Part shown: in pieces, positions 1-7,400 of the stretch
How the letters are laid out: each line of letters begins with the position of its first letter
How positions within the stretch are numbered: position 1 is the stretch's first letter
Assembly (NCBI RefSeq): GCF_013009075.1
Contig: NZ_CP053108.1
Location: 682,001 to 746,000, forward strand
Source: Halomonas sp. TA22
GTDB taxonomy: Bacteria; Pseudomonadota; Gammaproteobacteria; Pseudomonadales; Halomonadaceae
DNA length: 64,000 nt
Reading direction: 5' to 3'
Notes under the pieces: model-generated
Seen by the model: only the letters and a program-made list of their open reading frames with translations
Database searches by the model: none
Told to the model about the DNA's origin: nothing
Program-made: the position numbers and the translations under genes

Positions 1-608
1 CGCAGGGTCAGGTCGGGGTAACGCCGCCGATCGGCGCCGTCTGCGGCGATGTCCCCGCCCACCTGGCCATTGCCCGTACCACGCGCGTCCTCCAGGGAGG
101 CCGAGAAAGGTCCGGTCGTGTAGCGAAGCTGCAGCTGGCGATCATTATCTTGACTAGGTAGAGCATTGATGTCGATGGAGGGAAAGGCACTGAGGTTGTT
201 GCCAAAATTACTCCAGGTCTGACCGATGAGAATGCCGTTCCACTCGCCATAGAGATGGCGCAGGCGCAGTCCTCCGCCCCTGCCGTGCAGGAAGTCGGCC
301 TCGATCATGGTCTCGAGTTCACTGTCCGCTAGCGGCGTCGAGATGGAGACACCGAAGCGGCTCTCGTAACCATGGATACGCGTATGGCCATCCTCGCCCT
401 CGTCATCCACACGAATGCTCTCACGGTCGATGGTATTGCCCAGGTCGGCATCCAGATCGCGGATCACGTCGAGCTTGAGGTAGCCCTCAAGACCTATCGT
501 CGTGTTGCCCACCTCGCGCTCCAGTGCGCTTGAGGAGGCGGTAACCAGCAGGGCTAGGGCGCCGCCGGAGAGTAGCGTGGCCTGCTTGAGGGGATGAGGA
601 CATGTCAT
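1..608 (-). CDS. DcaP-like outer-membrane porin, 3' end beyond window
   Basis: This is the N-terminal 202 codons of an outer-membrane beta-barrel; the C-terminal part lies left of base 1. An ATG at 608 has AAGGA seven bases upstream and opens a Sec signal peptide of about 28 residues (hydrophobic core LLSGGALALLVTASSSA). The mature part shows strand patterns typical of the DcaP trimeric porin family: GLEGYLKLDVIRD near the start, ESRFGVSIST, then LRLRHLYGEWNGILIGQTWSNF. DcaP-type porins are known for uptake of dicarboxylic acids across the outer membrane. It follows the TRAP genes on the same strand, 89 bases after dctM, so I infer it is the outer-membrane partner of that transporter. Family assignment is firm; the substrate is inferred. 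Confidence 0.8.
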   Translation of the reverse strand, partial: MTCPHPLKQATLLSGGALALLVTASSSALEREVGNTTIGLEGYLKLDVIRDLDADLGNTIDRESIRVDDEGEDGHTRIHGYESRFGVSISTPLADSELETMIEADFLHGRGGGLRLRHLYGEWNGILIGQTWSNFGNNLSAFPSIDINALPSQDNDRQLQLRYTTGPFSASLEDARGTGNGQVGGDIAADGADRRRYPDLTL

Positions 609-697
609 TGGCCATTCCTTTGGCACTCATGCGAGAGGCGATGAAGTGTTTGGCACGGATACAGATGAGCGTAGGACATATCCGCGGACTCGGGCAT

Positions 698-1963
698 TTA
701 CCTGCCAATCAACCCCGTGGTCAGCCAGGGTTGCCAGGCGAGCAGCACCAGCGTCACCAGAGTGCCGAACAGAAACGGCAGCAGGGCGCGGAAGATGCGC
801 AACGGCGAGGCACCGGTCATCGACGAGGCGATGAACAGCCCCGCCCCCACCGGGGGGGTGAGCAATCCCATCACCAGTGTCAGGCACACCACCACGCCAA
901 ACTGGTAGGGGCTCACGCCGAACTGGCTCTGGGCGATGGGCAGCAGGATTGGCACCACCAGGATCAGCGCGGCGATGCCGTCGACGATCATGCCCACCAG
1001 CAGCAGTGCGCCGATCACCAGCAGCAGGAACAGGAACGGATCGGTGGTCAGTGCCGAGATCCAGGCCGCCGCCATCTGCGGCAGGCGCTCGTAGGTGACC
1101 ACCCAGCCGAACACCCCGGCGGCGGCGATCAGCATGATCACCAGCCCCGCGTTCACCGCCGTGCGCTTGAGCAACTCGGGCAGTCGGGCAAGCGCCAGGT
1201 CACGATACAGAAAGCGCCCGATCAGCAGCGCGGCAAGCGAGGCGAGCGCCGCCGATTCGGTGGGTGTGGCCAGCCCCAGCAAGATGCCGCCGATGATGAT
1301 CAGCGGAATGCTCAGTGCCGGCAGTCCCATCAGAAGGGCACGCAGCGCCTGGGCCCTGGTCGGCCACTGGCCGCGCGGATACTGCTGCACCAGGCCAACC
1401 CCAGCGATGGCCAGAAAGAAGGTGAAGCCGAGAATCAGCCCCGGCAGAATGCCGGCGATGAACATTTCGGCGATCGGCACCTGGGCCATGACACCGAACA
1501 GCACGAACAGCATCGACGGCGGGATGATCGGCGAAAGCAACCCCCCGGCGGCAGTGATTGCCGCGGCGTAGGACCTGTCGTACCCCTCGGCCTCCATGGC
1601 CGGCACCATGGCCCGCGACATGATCGCGATCTGCGAGGCCGCCGAGCCGATGATCGCCGCCATCATCATGTTGGCGACCAGGTTGATGTAGGCCAGGCCA
1701 CCGCGAAAGCCGCCCACCAGCAGTCGTGCCAGGTCGATCAGCCGGCGGGTCAGACCGCCCTCGTTCATCAGCTCGCCGGCCAGCATGAACAGTGGAATCG
1801 CCAGCAGACCGTAACTCTCGATAGCACCGAACAGCTGCTGCGGATAGGAGTCGAACAGCACCGTGTTGCCAGACACGGCAATGTAGAACAGCGCCGTGAG
1901 CGCCAGCACCAGGGCGATCGGTACCGCTGCCAGCAAAAGCAGGGTGAAGGCCGCCAGCGTCAT
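698..1963 (-). CDS. dctM: TRAP transporter large permease DctM (left-arm TRAP)
   Basis: A 421-residue hydrophobic protein with the DctM architecture of about 12 membrane segments. Recognisable elements include the N-terminal ALTALFYIAVSG helix, a GELMNEGGLTRRLIDLARLLVG loop region, and the LLTPPVGAGLFIASSM segment near the C-terminus. It is the channel-forming subunit of a sodium-coupled tripartite transporter for organic acids. I chose the ATG at 1963 because it overlaps the dctQ stop by four bases (ATGA). The same frame stays open much further upstream, but that extension has no membrane character. It works with the dctQ and dctP genes upstream on the same strand. Substrate is unproven; a dicarboxylate is likely from the porin and malonate genes nearby. 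Confidence 0.9.
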   Translation of the reverse strand: MTLAAFTLLLLAAVPIALVLALTALFYIAVSGNTVLFDSYPQQLFGAIESYGLLAIPLFMLAGELMNEGGLTRRLIDLARLLVGGFRGGLAYINLVANMMMAAIIGSAASQIAIMSRAMVPAMEAEGYDRSYAAAITAAGGLLSPIIPPSMLFVLFGVMAQVPIAEMFIAGILPGLILGFTFFLAIAGVGLVQQYPRGQWPTRAQALRALLMGLPALSIPLIIIGGILLGLATPTESAALASLAALLIGRFLYRDLALARLPELLKRTAVNAGLVIMLIAAAGVFGWVVTYERLPQMAAAWISALTTDPFLFLLLVIGALLLVGMIVDGIAALILVVPILLPIAQSQFGVSPYQFGVVVCLTLVMGLLTPPVGAGLFIASSMTGASPLRIFRALLPFLFGTLVTLVLLAWQPWLTTGLIGR

Positions 1964-2517
1964 GGCGTCTCTCCGTGGGCAGCCAGGGGATGGCGCAGGC
2001 CGCAAAGCGCCTGGCCGACATTGACCAGGCTGTGCAGCGTCAGCGACAGGGCGAACAGCGGCATGATCAGCCACACCCAGAACTTGCGAATACCCAGCGT
2101 CGAGGTGTTCTCGGAGTAGATGAAGTTGAAGGTCTGGCCCTGGAAGGCCTGGAAATCGAAACCGGCCCGCGCCAGGGCGAGCGGCTGATACCAGCGCCAG
2201 CACAGCCACAGCAGGGCCAGCGCGAAGATGAGCACCATCAGGTCGACGAACAGCATCAACAGGCGCCGCGGCGTGCCCGGCAGCAGGTCGATCACCAGTG
2301 TCACGGCGATCCCCTGGCGACGCTTGAGCACCGCCCCCGCGATCAGGAAGGTCATCCAGATCATGGCGTAGATCGAAAGCTCGCTGATCCAGTAGAGCGG
2401 GCTGCCTGCGGCACGAAACGCGATATTGATCAGGATCAGCAGGGTCACGGCCGCCGCGAGCAGCGCGGCGGCGATCTCCTCGCCTCGAGCCAGGGTGTCG
2501 GAAAGACGTGCCAGCAT
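1960..2517 (-). CDS. dctQ: TRAP transporter small permease DctQ (left-arm TRAP)
   Basis: A 185-residue inner-membrane protein with four predicted hydrophobic segments: residues about 18-34 (AALLAAAVTLLILINIA), 50-66, 85-105 and 150-170. It has the family's signature ISELSIYAMIWMTFLIAGAV stretch. DctQ pairs with DctM and completes the membrane part of the TRAP transporter. It lies seven bases after dctP and overlaps dctM by four bases, so the three are almost certainly one transcript. There is an unusually long, aromatic-rich periplasmic loop between the third and fourth segments (around residues 110-148), seen in some DctQ subfamilies. Confidence 0.87.
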   Translation of the reverse strand: MLARLSDTLARGEEIAAALLAAAVTLLILINIAFRAAGSPLYWISELSIYAMIWMTFLIAGAVLKRRQGIAVTLVIDLLPGTPRRLLMLFVDLMVLIFALALLWLCWRWYQPLALARAGFDFQAFQGQTFNFIYSENTSTLGIRKFWVWLIMPLFALSLTLHSLVNVGQALCGLRHPLAAHGETP

Positions 2518-2524
2518 CGGCCGA

Positions 2525-3511
2525 TCAGTCCTCTCTCAGCCGCTCGGCTTCCTCGCGCAGGCGCTCCAGCGCCGGCGCCTTCTCAGCCCAGATGCCTTCC
2601 CACTGGGCGATGGCCTCGGAGAAGAACTCGGCATCGGCCTCGACGATATTGATGTCGAGCTCGCGAATTTCCGCCTCCTGGTCGGCATCCATCTGCTCGA
2701 AACCGGCCAGCACATTCTCCAGGTGCTCGGCCATGGTGGTTTGGATCAGCTCGCGATCCTGCTCGGAAAGCTGGCTCCATACACGCCCCGAGAACACGCC
2801 CACCATCGGGAACATCATGTGGTTTGAGATCAGTAGGTGGTTGGCCTGCTCATGGAATTTGAGAATCAGGATTGAATCGAAATCCATGTCGATGGCGTCG
2901 ACCTGGCCGTTGGCCAGCGCATCGTAGACCTCCAGCAGCGGCATCGGTGCCGGCGCCGCCCCAGTGGCGGTGTAGAAGTCGCGGATCGGATCGAAGGGCG
3001 TGATGCGCAGGCGCTTGCCGCGCATGTCCGCGGCCGATTCGATCGGTGCGCGGCTGAGCACCTGGCGCATGCCGACCATGCCGTAGCCTAGCCCCACCAT
3101 GCCGACCCCGGCCGGCATCAGCTCGAGCAGTTCGGCGGCGGCATCGGAACGCAGCAGACGCCCGGCGTGGTTCACGTCGTCGACCAGATAGGGGGCGTAG
3201 AGCGCGCCGAAGTCGGGAATCCGGTTGGATATCTCGGCAATGGTCAGAAAGGCCATATCCAGCGCACCGGTCTGCAGCTGCTGCACCATCTGCGCCTCGT
3301 TGCCGAGCTGCTGGGCGGGAAAGACGCTGACGCTGTGCTCGCCCCCGGAGCGCTCGTGAAGGGATTCAGCAAAGGCCTCGGCCTCGGTGGACCACAGGTG
3401 CTGGGGCGGCGTGATCAGCCCCAGACGGAAGTCACGGGCCTGCACGGCAAGTGAGGAAGCGACCAGGGTGGTGGCCGCGATGGCCAGTGTCAGCGTCTTG
3501 AGCGATCTCAT
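2525..3511 (-). CDS. dctP: TRAP transporter substrate-binding protein DctP (left-arm TRAP)
   Basis: A 328-residue periplasmic solute receptor. Residues 1-24 form a Sec signal peptide (MRSLKTLTLAIAATTLVASS, then cleavage after AVQA). The mature protein carries DctP features: AEAFAESLHERSGGEHSVSVFPAQQLG, the GALDMAFLT segment, MRGKRLRI with the conserved substrate-carboxylate arginine region, and the LANGQVDAID loop. I chose the ATG at 3511 because GAGG lies five bases upstream and the signal peptide starts there; the frame is open 39 codons further up without a signal. It is first in the dctPQM-porin run and sits 113 bases downstream of matR, with a perfect inverted repeat at 3538-3556 just before its ribosome site. 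Confidence 0.88.
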   Translation of the reverse strand: MRSLKTLTLAIAATTLVASSLAVQARDFRLGLITPPQHLWSTEAEAFAESLHERSGGEHSVSVFPAQQLGNEAQMVQQLQTGALDMAFLTIAEISNRIPDFGALYAPYLVDDVNHAGRLLRSDAAAELLELMPAGVGMVGLGYGMVGMRQVLSRAPIESAADMRGKRLRITPFDPIRDFYTATGAAPAPMPLLEVYDALANGQVDAIDMDFDSILILKFHEQANHLLISNHMMFPMVGVFSGRVWSQLSEQDRELIQTTMAEHLENVLAGFEQMDADQEAEIRELDINIVEADAEFFSEAIAQWEGIWAEKAPALERLREEAERLRED

Positions 3512-3537
3512 TACAGCCTCGGCGGTGAGTATCTTGT

Positions 3538-3556
3538 TGGCGTATTGGATACGCCA
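3538..3556 (-). promoter_or_regulatory. Inverted repeat, candidate operator before left-arm dctP
   Basis: A perfect palindrome of two 8-base arms (TGGCGTAT and ATACGCCA) around a 3-base spacer, lying 27-45 bases upstream of the dctP start codon and outside any gene. Size, symmetry and position fit a GntR-type operator. Its half-site contains ATAC/GTAT, as does the GTATAC next to matR. Binding by MatR is inferred only. Confidence 0.5.
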
Positions 3557-3624
3557 CAGATTACCCCAGCGCCTGCGTTGATGGCACCTTGTCGGAAGAA
3601 CGCTCTCGCACTTCGCTCCTCTTC

Positions 3625-4368
3625 TCACGCATCAACCTGCTCCAACCGCTTCACGCTGGCGGCGAAGTCGCTGAACCTTTCGCCCTGAATCAGGACATGC
3701 TCGCGCATCGCGGATTCCGCCCTTGCGGTATCGCCCGCCTCGATGGCATCGACGATGTCACGATGCTCGGCAAGCGAGTTGCTCATGCGATGACGCACCT
3801 GCAGCTGCAGGCGCCGATAGGGTTTCAGGCGCTGCTTGAGCTGCTGGGCCTCGTCCGCCAGGAAGCGGTTATGGCTCGCCTGATAGATGCAGAGATGGAA
3901 CAGCTCGTTCTCATAGTAGTACTCGTCGGTGTCACCAGCCTCGGCGGCCGCCTCGCAGCGCTTGAGCGTGCCGCGCAGGGTCTCAAGCTCCCCTTGCGAG
4001 ATACGCCGTGCCGCCAGACGCCCACACATCCCCTCGAGCTCGGCCATGACCTCGAACATCTCGATCAACTGTTCGAGGCCGACCTTGGCCACGAAGGTGC
4101 CCTTCTTGGGCGATACCGTGACCAGACCGCTCGCCACCAGCTGCTGGATCGCCTCGCGAACCGGCGTGCGCGAGACGCTGTACTCCTTGCCCAGAGCCTC
4201 GGGATCGAGCCGTTCTCCGGGAATGCGTCGCCCGTTGATGATGTCGTTTTCCAGCGAATCCCTGAGACGCTGGGCATTCGATCGTTTCACTCCACTCACC
4301 GCCTTCTCCCTATCGCCGTGTCCCACGCTTTTACGGTGTGATGTTGCGATTGGCAACGATTGATTCAT
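3625..4368 (-). CDS. matR: GntR/FadR-family (FCD) transcriptional regulator, MatR-like
   Basis: A 247-residue regulator: N-terminal winged helix (residues about 22-90; recognition helix SRTPVREAIQQLVASGLV, wing PKKGTFV) and an all-helical FCD effector domain (about 100-230) with FHLCIYQASHN, the usual metal/ligand histidine region. FCD regulators commonly sense short organic acids. The gene is divergent from matPQMAB and upstream of the second TRAP set on its own strand, the position of MatR in rhizobial malonate loci. I took the ATG at 4368; a GTG at 4374 is in frame. Neither has a Shine-Dalgarno sequence, so translation may be leaderless or weak. The start region overlaps the TTGACA of the divergent promoter, which suggests autoregulation. 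Confidence 0.82.
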   Translation of the reverse strand: MNQSLPIATSHRKSVGHGDREKAVSGVKRSNAQRLRDSLENDIINGRRIPGERLDPEALGKEYSVSRTPVREAIQQLVASGLVTVSPKKGTFVAKVGLEQLIEMFEVMAELEGMCGRLAARRISQGELETLRGTLKRCEAAAEAGDTDEYYYENELFHLCIYQASHNRFLADEAQQLKQRLKPYRRLQLQVRHRMSNSLAEHRDIVDAIEAGDTARAESAMREHVLIQGERFSDFAASVKRLEQVDA

Positions 4369-4423
4369 TGACACTGGTATACGAAACGTCTATTGAAATA
4401 TATATCATCACCGATGATATACA
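4368..4423 (+). promoter_or_regulatory. Candidate matP promoters and GTATAC element
   Basis: TTGACA (4368-4373) is followed after 17 bases by a weak -10, TATTGA (4391-4396). A second possible pair is TTGAAA (4393-4398) with TATACA (4418-4423), spacer 19. The palindrome GTATAC (4377-4382) lies in the first spacer and abuts the matR start. From memory, the rhizobial MatR operator also centres on GTATAC. The A/T-rich tract from 4386 to 4440 contrasts sharply with the GC-rich genes on both sides. Confidence 0.45.
4401..4421. promoter_or_regulatory. Perfect 9+3+9 inverted repeat, candidate MatR operator
   Basis: TATATCATC and GATGATATA are exact reverse complements separated by ACC. The repeat lies 31-51 bases upstream of the matP start, in the only non-coding gap between matR and matP, and overlaps the second candidate promoter. 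That position suits repression of matPQMAB. The 3-base spacer is the same as in the repeat at 3538-3556, although the arm sequences differ. Confidence 0.6.
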
Positions 4424-4451
4424 CATATAACAATAATGATTGGAGACGCCA

Positions 4452-5462
4452 ATGAAACGCCCCCTCGCTTCTACCGCCACCCTCACCGCTACCCTGCTCG
4501 GACTGACCCTCGCGCTCAGTAGCGCCGCCTCCGCCCAGACCATCCTGCGCGCCTCGCATCAATTCCCGGGAGGCCAGGGCGATGTGCGCGACGAGATGGT
4601 ACAGATGATGGCTCGACACGTCGCCGAAGCCGATGTCGGCCTCGAAATCCAGGTCTACCCTGGGCAGTCGCTGTTCAAGGCCAACGAGCAGTGGGGGGCC
4701 CTGTCGCGTGGTCGCCTGGACATCACCTCGCTGCCGCTCGACTACGCCAGCGGTCGCCATCCGGAGTTCTCGGCGACGCTGATGCCCGGCCTGGTGCGCA
4801 ACCACGAACATGCGCAGCGGTTGAACGACTCCGAGTACATGGAGATGATCAAGCAGGTGATTCTCGATGGCGGCGCCCGCGTGCTCGCCGATAGCTGGCT
4901 GTCGGGCGGCTTCGCCTCAAGCGAGCAGTGCATCACCTCGCCGGAGACGATACGTGGCCAGAACATTCGCGCCGCCGGTCCCGCCTTCGAGCAGATGCTG
5001 CAGGCCGCTGGGGCATCCATCGCCTCGATGCCCTCCTCCGAGATCTACACCGCGATGCAGACCGGAGTGCTCGACGCGGCCAATACCTCGTCGATGTCGT
5101 TCGTCTCGTTTCGTCTCTACGAGCAGGTCGAGTGCCTCACCGAGCCGGGCGATTACGCGCTGTGGTTCATGTACGAGCCGGTCTTGATCTCGGAGCAGGT
5201 CTGGCAGCGCCTGAGCGAGGAGCAGCAGAACGCTCTGCTTGAGGCCGGCCGAGCCGCCGAGGAGTTTTTCGTTGCCGAAGCCCAGGCGATCGACGACAGG
5301 ATGGTCGAGGTCTATCGCGAGAATGGCGTCGAAGTGGTCAGCATGAGCGAAGAGGATTACAACGCCTGGCTGGAAATCGCCCGCCAGACCTCCTACAAGA
5401 ACTTCGCCGACAACGTCCCCAACGGTCAAGCCATCATCGACGCCGCCCTGGCAGTCGAATGA
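4452..5462 (+). CDS. matP: Malonate TRAP transporter substrate-binding protein MatP
   Basis: A 336-residue DctP-family periplasmic receptor. The signal peptide covers about residues 1-29, ending SSAASA-QT. Family landmarks: AEADVGLEIQVYPGQSLFK, the RGRLDITSLP segment, ETIRGQNIRAAGPAFEQML, and TAMQTGVLDAANTS. It delivers the substrate to the MatQ/MatM permease. I start it at 4452 because GGAGA lies five bases upstream; an ATG 12 bases earlier precedes that site. It heads a tightly packed run ending in the malonyl-CoA genes. As I recall it, matPQMAB is the order of the characterised Sinorhizobium malonate TRAP operon, so malonate is the likely ligand. Confidence 0.88.
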   Translation: MKRPLASTATLTATLLGLTLALSSAASAQTILRASHQFPGGQGDVRDEMVQMMARHVAEADVGLEIQVYPGQSLFKANEQWGALSRGRLDITSLPLDYASGRHPEFSATLMPGLVRNHEHAQRLNDSEYMEMIKQVILDGGARVLADSWLSGGFASSEQCITSPETIRGQNIRAAGPAFEQMLQAAGASIASMPSSEIYTAMQTGVLDAANTSSMSFVSFRLYEQVECLTEPGDYALWFMYEPVLISEQVWQRLSEEQQNALLEAGRAAEEFFVAEAQAIDDRMVEVYRENGVEVVSMSEEDYNAWLEIARQTSYKNFADNVPNGQAIIDAALAVE

Positions 5463-5529
5463 TCCAGGCGTGACATCCACTGGCTCGGCCACCCTGTCGG
5501 TGGCCGCCCGACTTGGACCAGGGGGAACC

Positions 5530-6051
5530 ATGAGCAACTCCACCACCCACGGCGCAGCCGACATCGGCGGCGCAATCGGCGGTTACATCCGTTTGATGGA
5601 CATCCTATCGAGAGCGACCGCCTACCTGGCGAGCGCGCTGTTCATCGCCGGGGTGATCGTCGTCTGCCAGATGGTGTTCGTGCGCTACGTGCTGGGCATG
5701 AGCACCAGCTGGCAGACCGAGTTCACGGTCTTCTCGGTGACCGGTGCCATGCTGCTGGGAAGCCCCTATGTCTTGATGACCGGCGGTCACGTCGCCATCA
5801 CCTTCCTGCCGGATGCGCTGGGCGGCATTGCCCGCAAGATCATGCGTTTCATCGCCGCCCTGGTAGGACTCGGTTTCTGTATGGCGCTGGCCTACGCCTC
5901 CTGGGTCTATGTCTGGGAGGCCTGGGAGGGCAACTGGACGACGGGAACGGTGTGGAACCCGCTGCTGTGGCCAGCGCTTATGCCGATGGCGGTCGGCGCC
6001 ACGCTGCTGTCGCTGCAGTACGTGGCCGAAATCCTGCGCGGAGAGAGCTGA
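5530..6051 (+). CDS. matQ: Malonate TRAP transporter small permease MatQ
   Basis: A 173-residue DctQ-type membrane protein with four hydrophobic segments: YLASALFIAGVIVVCQMVFV, FSVTGAMLLGSPYVLM, FIAALVGLGFCMALAYASW, and the C-terminal LMPMAVGATLLSLQYV. It forms the permease with MatM in the inner membrane. I chose the ATG at 5530 because GGGGGAA stands just upstream; the frame is open 20 codons earlier without a ribosome site. The 67-base gap after matP is the largest within this operon and has no obvious terminator. It is followed by matM after a single base. Confidence 0.87.
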   Translation: MSNSTTHGAADIGGAIGGYIRLMDILSRATAYLASALFIAGVIVVCQMVFVRYVLGMSTSWQTEFTVFSVTGAMLLGSPYVLMTGGHVAITFLPDALGGIARKIMRFIAALVGLGFCMALAYASWVYVWEAWEGNWTTGTVWNPLLWPALMPMAVGATLLSLQYVAEILRGES

Positions 6052-6052
6052 T

Positions 6053-7387
6053 ATGGATCCCGTGACCATGGGGTTACTGGTGGCCATCGGCCTGATCGTG
6101 CTGATGGCCATCGGCACGCCTATCGCCTTCGCGCTTGGCGCCGTCTCGCTGGTCGCCCTGATGGCCGATCGCGGCCTGCCGGAGCTGACCTACTTCGGCG
6201 AGACCTTCTTCGACCGCATTGCCGAGTTCGGCTTCGTGGCCATCCCGATGTTCATCCTGATGGGTGCGGCGGTGGCCTCGTCGCCCACCGGGCGCGACCT
6301 CTACCGCTCGCTCGACCTGTGGATGGGACGCCTGCCCGGCGGGCTTGCGGTCTCCAACATCGGTGCCTGCTCGATCTTTGCTGCCCTCTCCGGCTCCTCT
6401 CCCGCCACTTGCGCCGCGATCGGCAAGATGGGCATTCCCGAGATGCGCAACCGGGGCTACCCGGATGGCGTGGCGGCAGGCTGCATTGCCGCCGGCGGCA
6501 CCCTGGGCATTCTGATTCCGCCCTCGGTCACCATGATCATCTACGGCATCTCCACCGAGACCTCGATCGGCCGGCTATTCATCGCCGGCGTCGTCCCCGG
6601 TTTCATGCTCGCCGGTCTGTTCATGATCTGGACGATGATCGCCTGTCGCCTGGCCGGCGGCTACGACAACCCCCTGGCGCAATCCAGCGAGCGCATGAAG
6701 CAGACCATCAGGGCCAACGTGGACGCCAACCTCAAGGCCCTGGTGCGCGTGCTGCCGTTCCTGTGCGTAGTGGCCGGCATCCTGTTCGCGCTGTATGGCG
6801 GGGTGGCGACCCCCTCCGAAGCCGCAGGCGTTGGCGCGTTCTTGTGCCTGGGTCTGGCCATCGCGATCTACCGCATGTGGCAGGTGGGGCCGATCAAGCT
6901 GATCATGCGCGACTCGCTGCGTGAAAGCGTGATGATCATGCTGATCATCGCCACCGCAGAAGTCTTCGCCTACGCCCTGTCGTCGATGTTCATCACCCAG
7001 ACCGTGGCCGCCGCCATCGCCGACATGGAGGTCAACCGCTGGGTGTTGATGGGGGTCATCAACCTGTTCCTGCTGGTCGCCGGATTCTTCCTGCCACCGG
7101 TGGCCGTGATCGTGATGACCGCGCCGATTCTGCTGCCGATCATCCTTGCCGCCGATTTCGATCCCTACTGGTTCGCCGTGATTCTGACCATCAACCTGGA
7201 GATCGGCCTGATCACGCCCCCGGTGGGACTCAACCTGTTCATCATCAAGAGCATCGCGCCGGATATCTCGCTGCGTAACATCCTGATGGGAAGCCTGCCC
7301 TACGCACTGTGCATGGTGCTTGGCATCCTGCTGCTGTGTCTCTTTCCCGGCATCGCCCTGTGGCTGCCCAACCTGGTCATGGGCTAA
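6053..7387 (+). CDS. matM: Malonate TRAP transporter large permease MatM
   Basis: A 444-residue DctM-type permease with about 12 membrane segments. It opens with a hydrophobic GLLVAIGLIVLMAIGTPIAFAL helix. It contains the family hallmarks GACSIFAALSGSSPATCAAIGKMGIPEM, AAGGTLGILIPPSV and, near the end, INLEIGLITPPVGLNLF. It is the sodium-coupled transport channel of the malonate TRAP system. The ATG at 6053 follows the matQ stop by one base and lies within its Shine-Dalgarno range (GGAGAGA). The frame is open upstream inside matQ, but that part is an overlap artefact. Confidence 0.9.
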   Translation: MDPVTMGLLVAIGLIVLMAIGTPIAFALGAVSLVALMADRGLPELTYFGETFFDRIAEFGFVAIPMFILMGAAVASSPTGRDLYRSLDLWMGRLPGGLAVSNIGACSIFAALSGSSPATCAAIGKMGIPEMRNRGYPDGVAAGCIAAGGTLGILIPPSVTMIIYGISTETSIGRLFIAGVVPGFMLAGLFMIWTMIACRLAGGYDNPLAQSSERMKQTIRANVDANLKALVRVLPFLCVVAGILFALYGGVATPSEAAGVGAFLCLGLAIAIYRMWQVGPIKLIMRDSLRESVMIMLIIATAEVFAYALSSMFITQTVAAAIADMEVNRWVLMGVINLFLLVAGFFLPPVAVIVMTAPILLPIILAADFDPYWFAVILTINLEIGLITPPVGLNLFIIKSIAPDISLRNILMGSLPYALCMVLGILLLCLFPGIALWLPNLVMG

Positions 7388-7400
7388 AAGGAGTCGCGTC

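Noticed and set aside
602-2119. A 505-codon open frame on the + strand opposite dctM and dctQ, and another of similar type at 1200-2021.
   Set aside because: Rich in Q, H, R and G with no domain, no hydrophobic core and no ribosome site; it is the antisense shadow of high-GC membrane-protein genes whose sense frames are clear TRAP permeases.
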